Source of the DNA: Bacillota bacterium
Lineage (GTDB): Bacteria > Bacillota > Syntrophomonadia > Syntrophomonadales > Syntrophomonadaceae
Direction: 5' to 3'
Assembly (NCBI GenBank): GCA_023395515.1
Contig: JAEWZB010000060.1
Location: 1-32,792 of the forward strand
DNA: 32,792 bases
In this document: in pieces, positions 31,690 to 32,792 of the stretch
How the letters are laid out: each line of letters begins with the position of its first letter
Position numbering within the stretch: the first letter of the stretch is position 1
Notes under the pieces: model-generated
Told to the model about the DNA's origin: nothing
What the model saw: the letters and a program-made list of their open reading frames with translations, nothing else
Databases searched by the model: none
Position numbers and translations under genes: made by a program

Positions 31690-32792
31690 ATGAAGAATAA
31701 AATAAGGGCAAAAGTAGCATTGATGTTGTTTATTGTTTTAATAGTAAATATAGTGATTTATAATCCTCAGTTTATTACTTATGCAACTACGGATACTTCT
31801 GAAATAGTAGGTGATCATTTATTACCTGTGGCAGAAGATGAAGAAGAAATTTTAGATTTAATAGATATGGAAGAAAAAAACCTTCAAATTAATAACAGTT
31901 TTAAAATAGTTGCGGATGAAATTTATTCACAAGATATTATAAATGAGTTAAATAATGACGAGTTAAAATTATTGACTGAAAGTCAAAGTGTAATAAGCAA
32001 CCTTACCGTATCCACAACTGTTTATAGTATTACTCTACAATGGAGCCCCATTCTTGAATCAACAGGATATGAAATAGAGGTAAATGACACTGAAATTATT
32101 TACAACGGAGCGGAAACACAATTTTTACATTCAGACCTGCAGCCGGGTACCGAATATAAATATAAAATTAGGGCTCTAGGAGTGGCCGATGAAGAGTGGA
32201 GTGAAGAAATAACTGCTGTAACTGAACTTGCTGTACCGATGAATTTTAAAACATACTCGGTAACTTCAGATTCAGTTTTGTTGTCATGGGATGCTGTCGA
32301 AAACAGTTTATATTATGAGATAGAAGCAGATGGTGTAGTTGTTGACGTAATTCATAGTAACATTTATCAACATAACGATTTAGAATCTAACAAAATATAT
32401 GAATATCGTGTTAGGGCTAAAAATAATAAAGCTTACAGTAAATGGAGTTCTTATATTAGAGCCAATACACTTCCTAAAGATGAACCTGAGTTACTAATAA
32501 TTACTACAAGAACAGAATTTGAAGGAATAAAGGATAATTTAACCGCAAATTACCAGCTAGGAAACGATATAGACTTAGGCAATATAGAATGGGAACCGAT
32601 AGGAGGAACTATCCCATTTAGCGGCAGCTTGGACGGAAATGGATATACCATACAAAATCTAAACATAAACAAAGCAGCAGTAGATAATATAGGTATATTT
32701 GGGGTGTCAACAAACGCTACCTTCAAGAACATAAACATTGAAAATGTAAATGTAACCGGGAAAACCAATGTAGGAAGCCTAGCCGGAAATAT
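31690..32792 (+). CDS. Secreted FN3/GLUG-repeat surface protein (5' part)
   Basis: An ORF open to the window end, 367 codons seen. It has an N-terminal signal peptide (about residues 1-32, KNKIRAKVALMLFIVLIV then a TYA cleavage region) and an acidic stretch to about residue 95. Two fibronectin type III domains follow (about 101-180, ending VTEL, and 182-261, with VLLSWDAVENSLYYEIEADG). A GLUG-motif beta-helix region begins near residue 270 (IDLGNIEWEPIGG, FSGSLDGNGYTIQNL, VDNIGIFG, KNINIENVNVTGKTNVGSLAGN). It is a probable cell-surface or adhesin-like protein, unrelated to the housekeeping genes before it. The C-terminus, with any anchor such as S-layer or LPXTG motifs, lies beyond the window. 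Confidence 0.85.
   Translation, partial: MKNKIRAKVALMLFIVLIVNIVIYNPQFITYATTDTSEIVGDHLLPVAEDEEEILDLIDMEEKNLQINNSFKIVADEIYSQDIINELNNDELKLLTESQSVISNLTVSTTVYSITLQWSPILESTGYEIEVNDTEIIYNGAETQFLHSDLQPGTEYKYKIRALGVADEEWSEEITAVTELAVPMNFKTYSVTSDSVLLSWDAVENSLYYEIEADGVVVDVIHSNIYQHNDLESNKIYEYRVRAKNNKAYSKWSSYIRANTLPKDEPELLIITTRTEFEGIKDNLTANYQLGNDIDLGNIEWEPIGGTIPFSGSLDGNGYTIQNLNINKAAVDNIGIFGVSTNATFKNINIENVNVTGKTNVGSLAGN

Overview
The window is a dense, almost entirely plus-strand stretch of chromosome from a low-GC, Gram-positive, spore-forming bacterium. A Clostridia-class Firmicute (Peptococcales/Syntrophomonadales-like) fits best. The evidence is the rny-ymdB-spoVS cluster with a sigma-H-type promoter before spoVS, a gene order from the calcium ATPase to rpe that closely follows the Bacillus subtilis ylo-prkC-rsgA-rpe region, purine-rich Shine-Dalgarno (SD) sequences, and many U-tract terminators. 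No rRNA, tRNA, CRISPR array, prophage or intact insertion sequence was seen.

Layout. 1-426: non-coding, with several inverted repeats, a possible small RNA ending in a terminator, and a structured rny leader. 427-3765: RNase Y, an unknown protein, YmdB phosphodiesterase and SpoVS. 3881-7810: membrane-dipeptidase family enzyme, PHP-domain phosphoesterase, LysM-NlpC/P60 cell-wall hydrolase, an unknown protein, and a degenerate uracil-DNA-glycosylase-like Cys-rich protein. 8002-10671: P-type Ca2+ ATPase. 10811-15246: yicC-remA-gmk-rpoZ-coaBC-metK. 15367-25660: priA-def-fmt-DUF116-zinc peptidase-rsmB-rlmN-stp-prkC. 25675-25881: an unexplained, highly structured 207-bp element with 17-bp perfect terminal inverted repeats. 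25934-27468: rsgA-rpe. 27471-31342: an FMN-riboswitch-controlled riboflavin operon ribD-ribE-ribBA-ribH. 31690 to the window end: the 5' part of a secreted FN3/GLUG-repeat protein.

The genes are mostly housekeeping: mRNA decay, nucleotide, SAM, CoA and riboflavin synthesis, formyl-methionine processing, rRNA modification, ribosome assembly, replication restart and Ser/Thr phospho-signalling. Sporulation and biofilm links come from ymdB, spoVS, remA and prkC.

The most unusual signals are: (i) the 207-bp folded element between prkC and rsgA; (ii) three genes (rny, the dipeptidase and ribE) whose family-typical N-terminus begins at an AUU or AUA codon at the same distance from an SD, with no usable AUG/GUG/UUG; (iii) structured non-coding DNA before rny and between ribE and ribBA; (iv) the degenerate UDG-like protein with a Cys-rich insertion.
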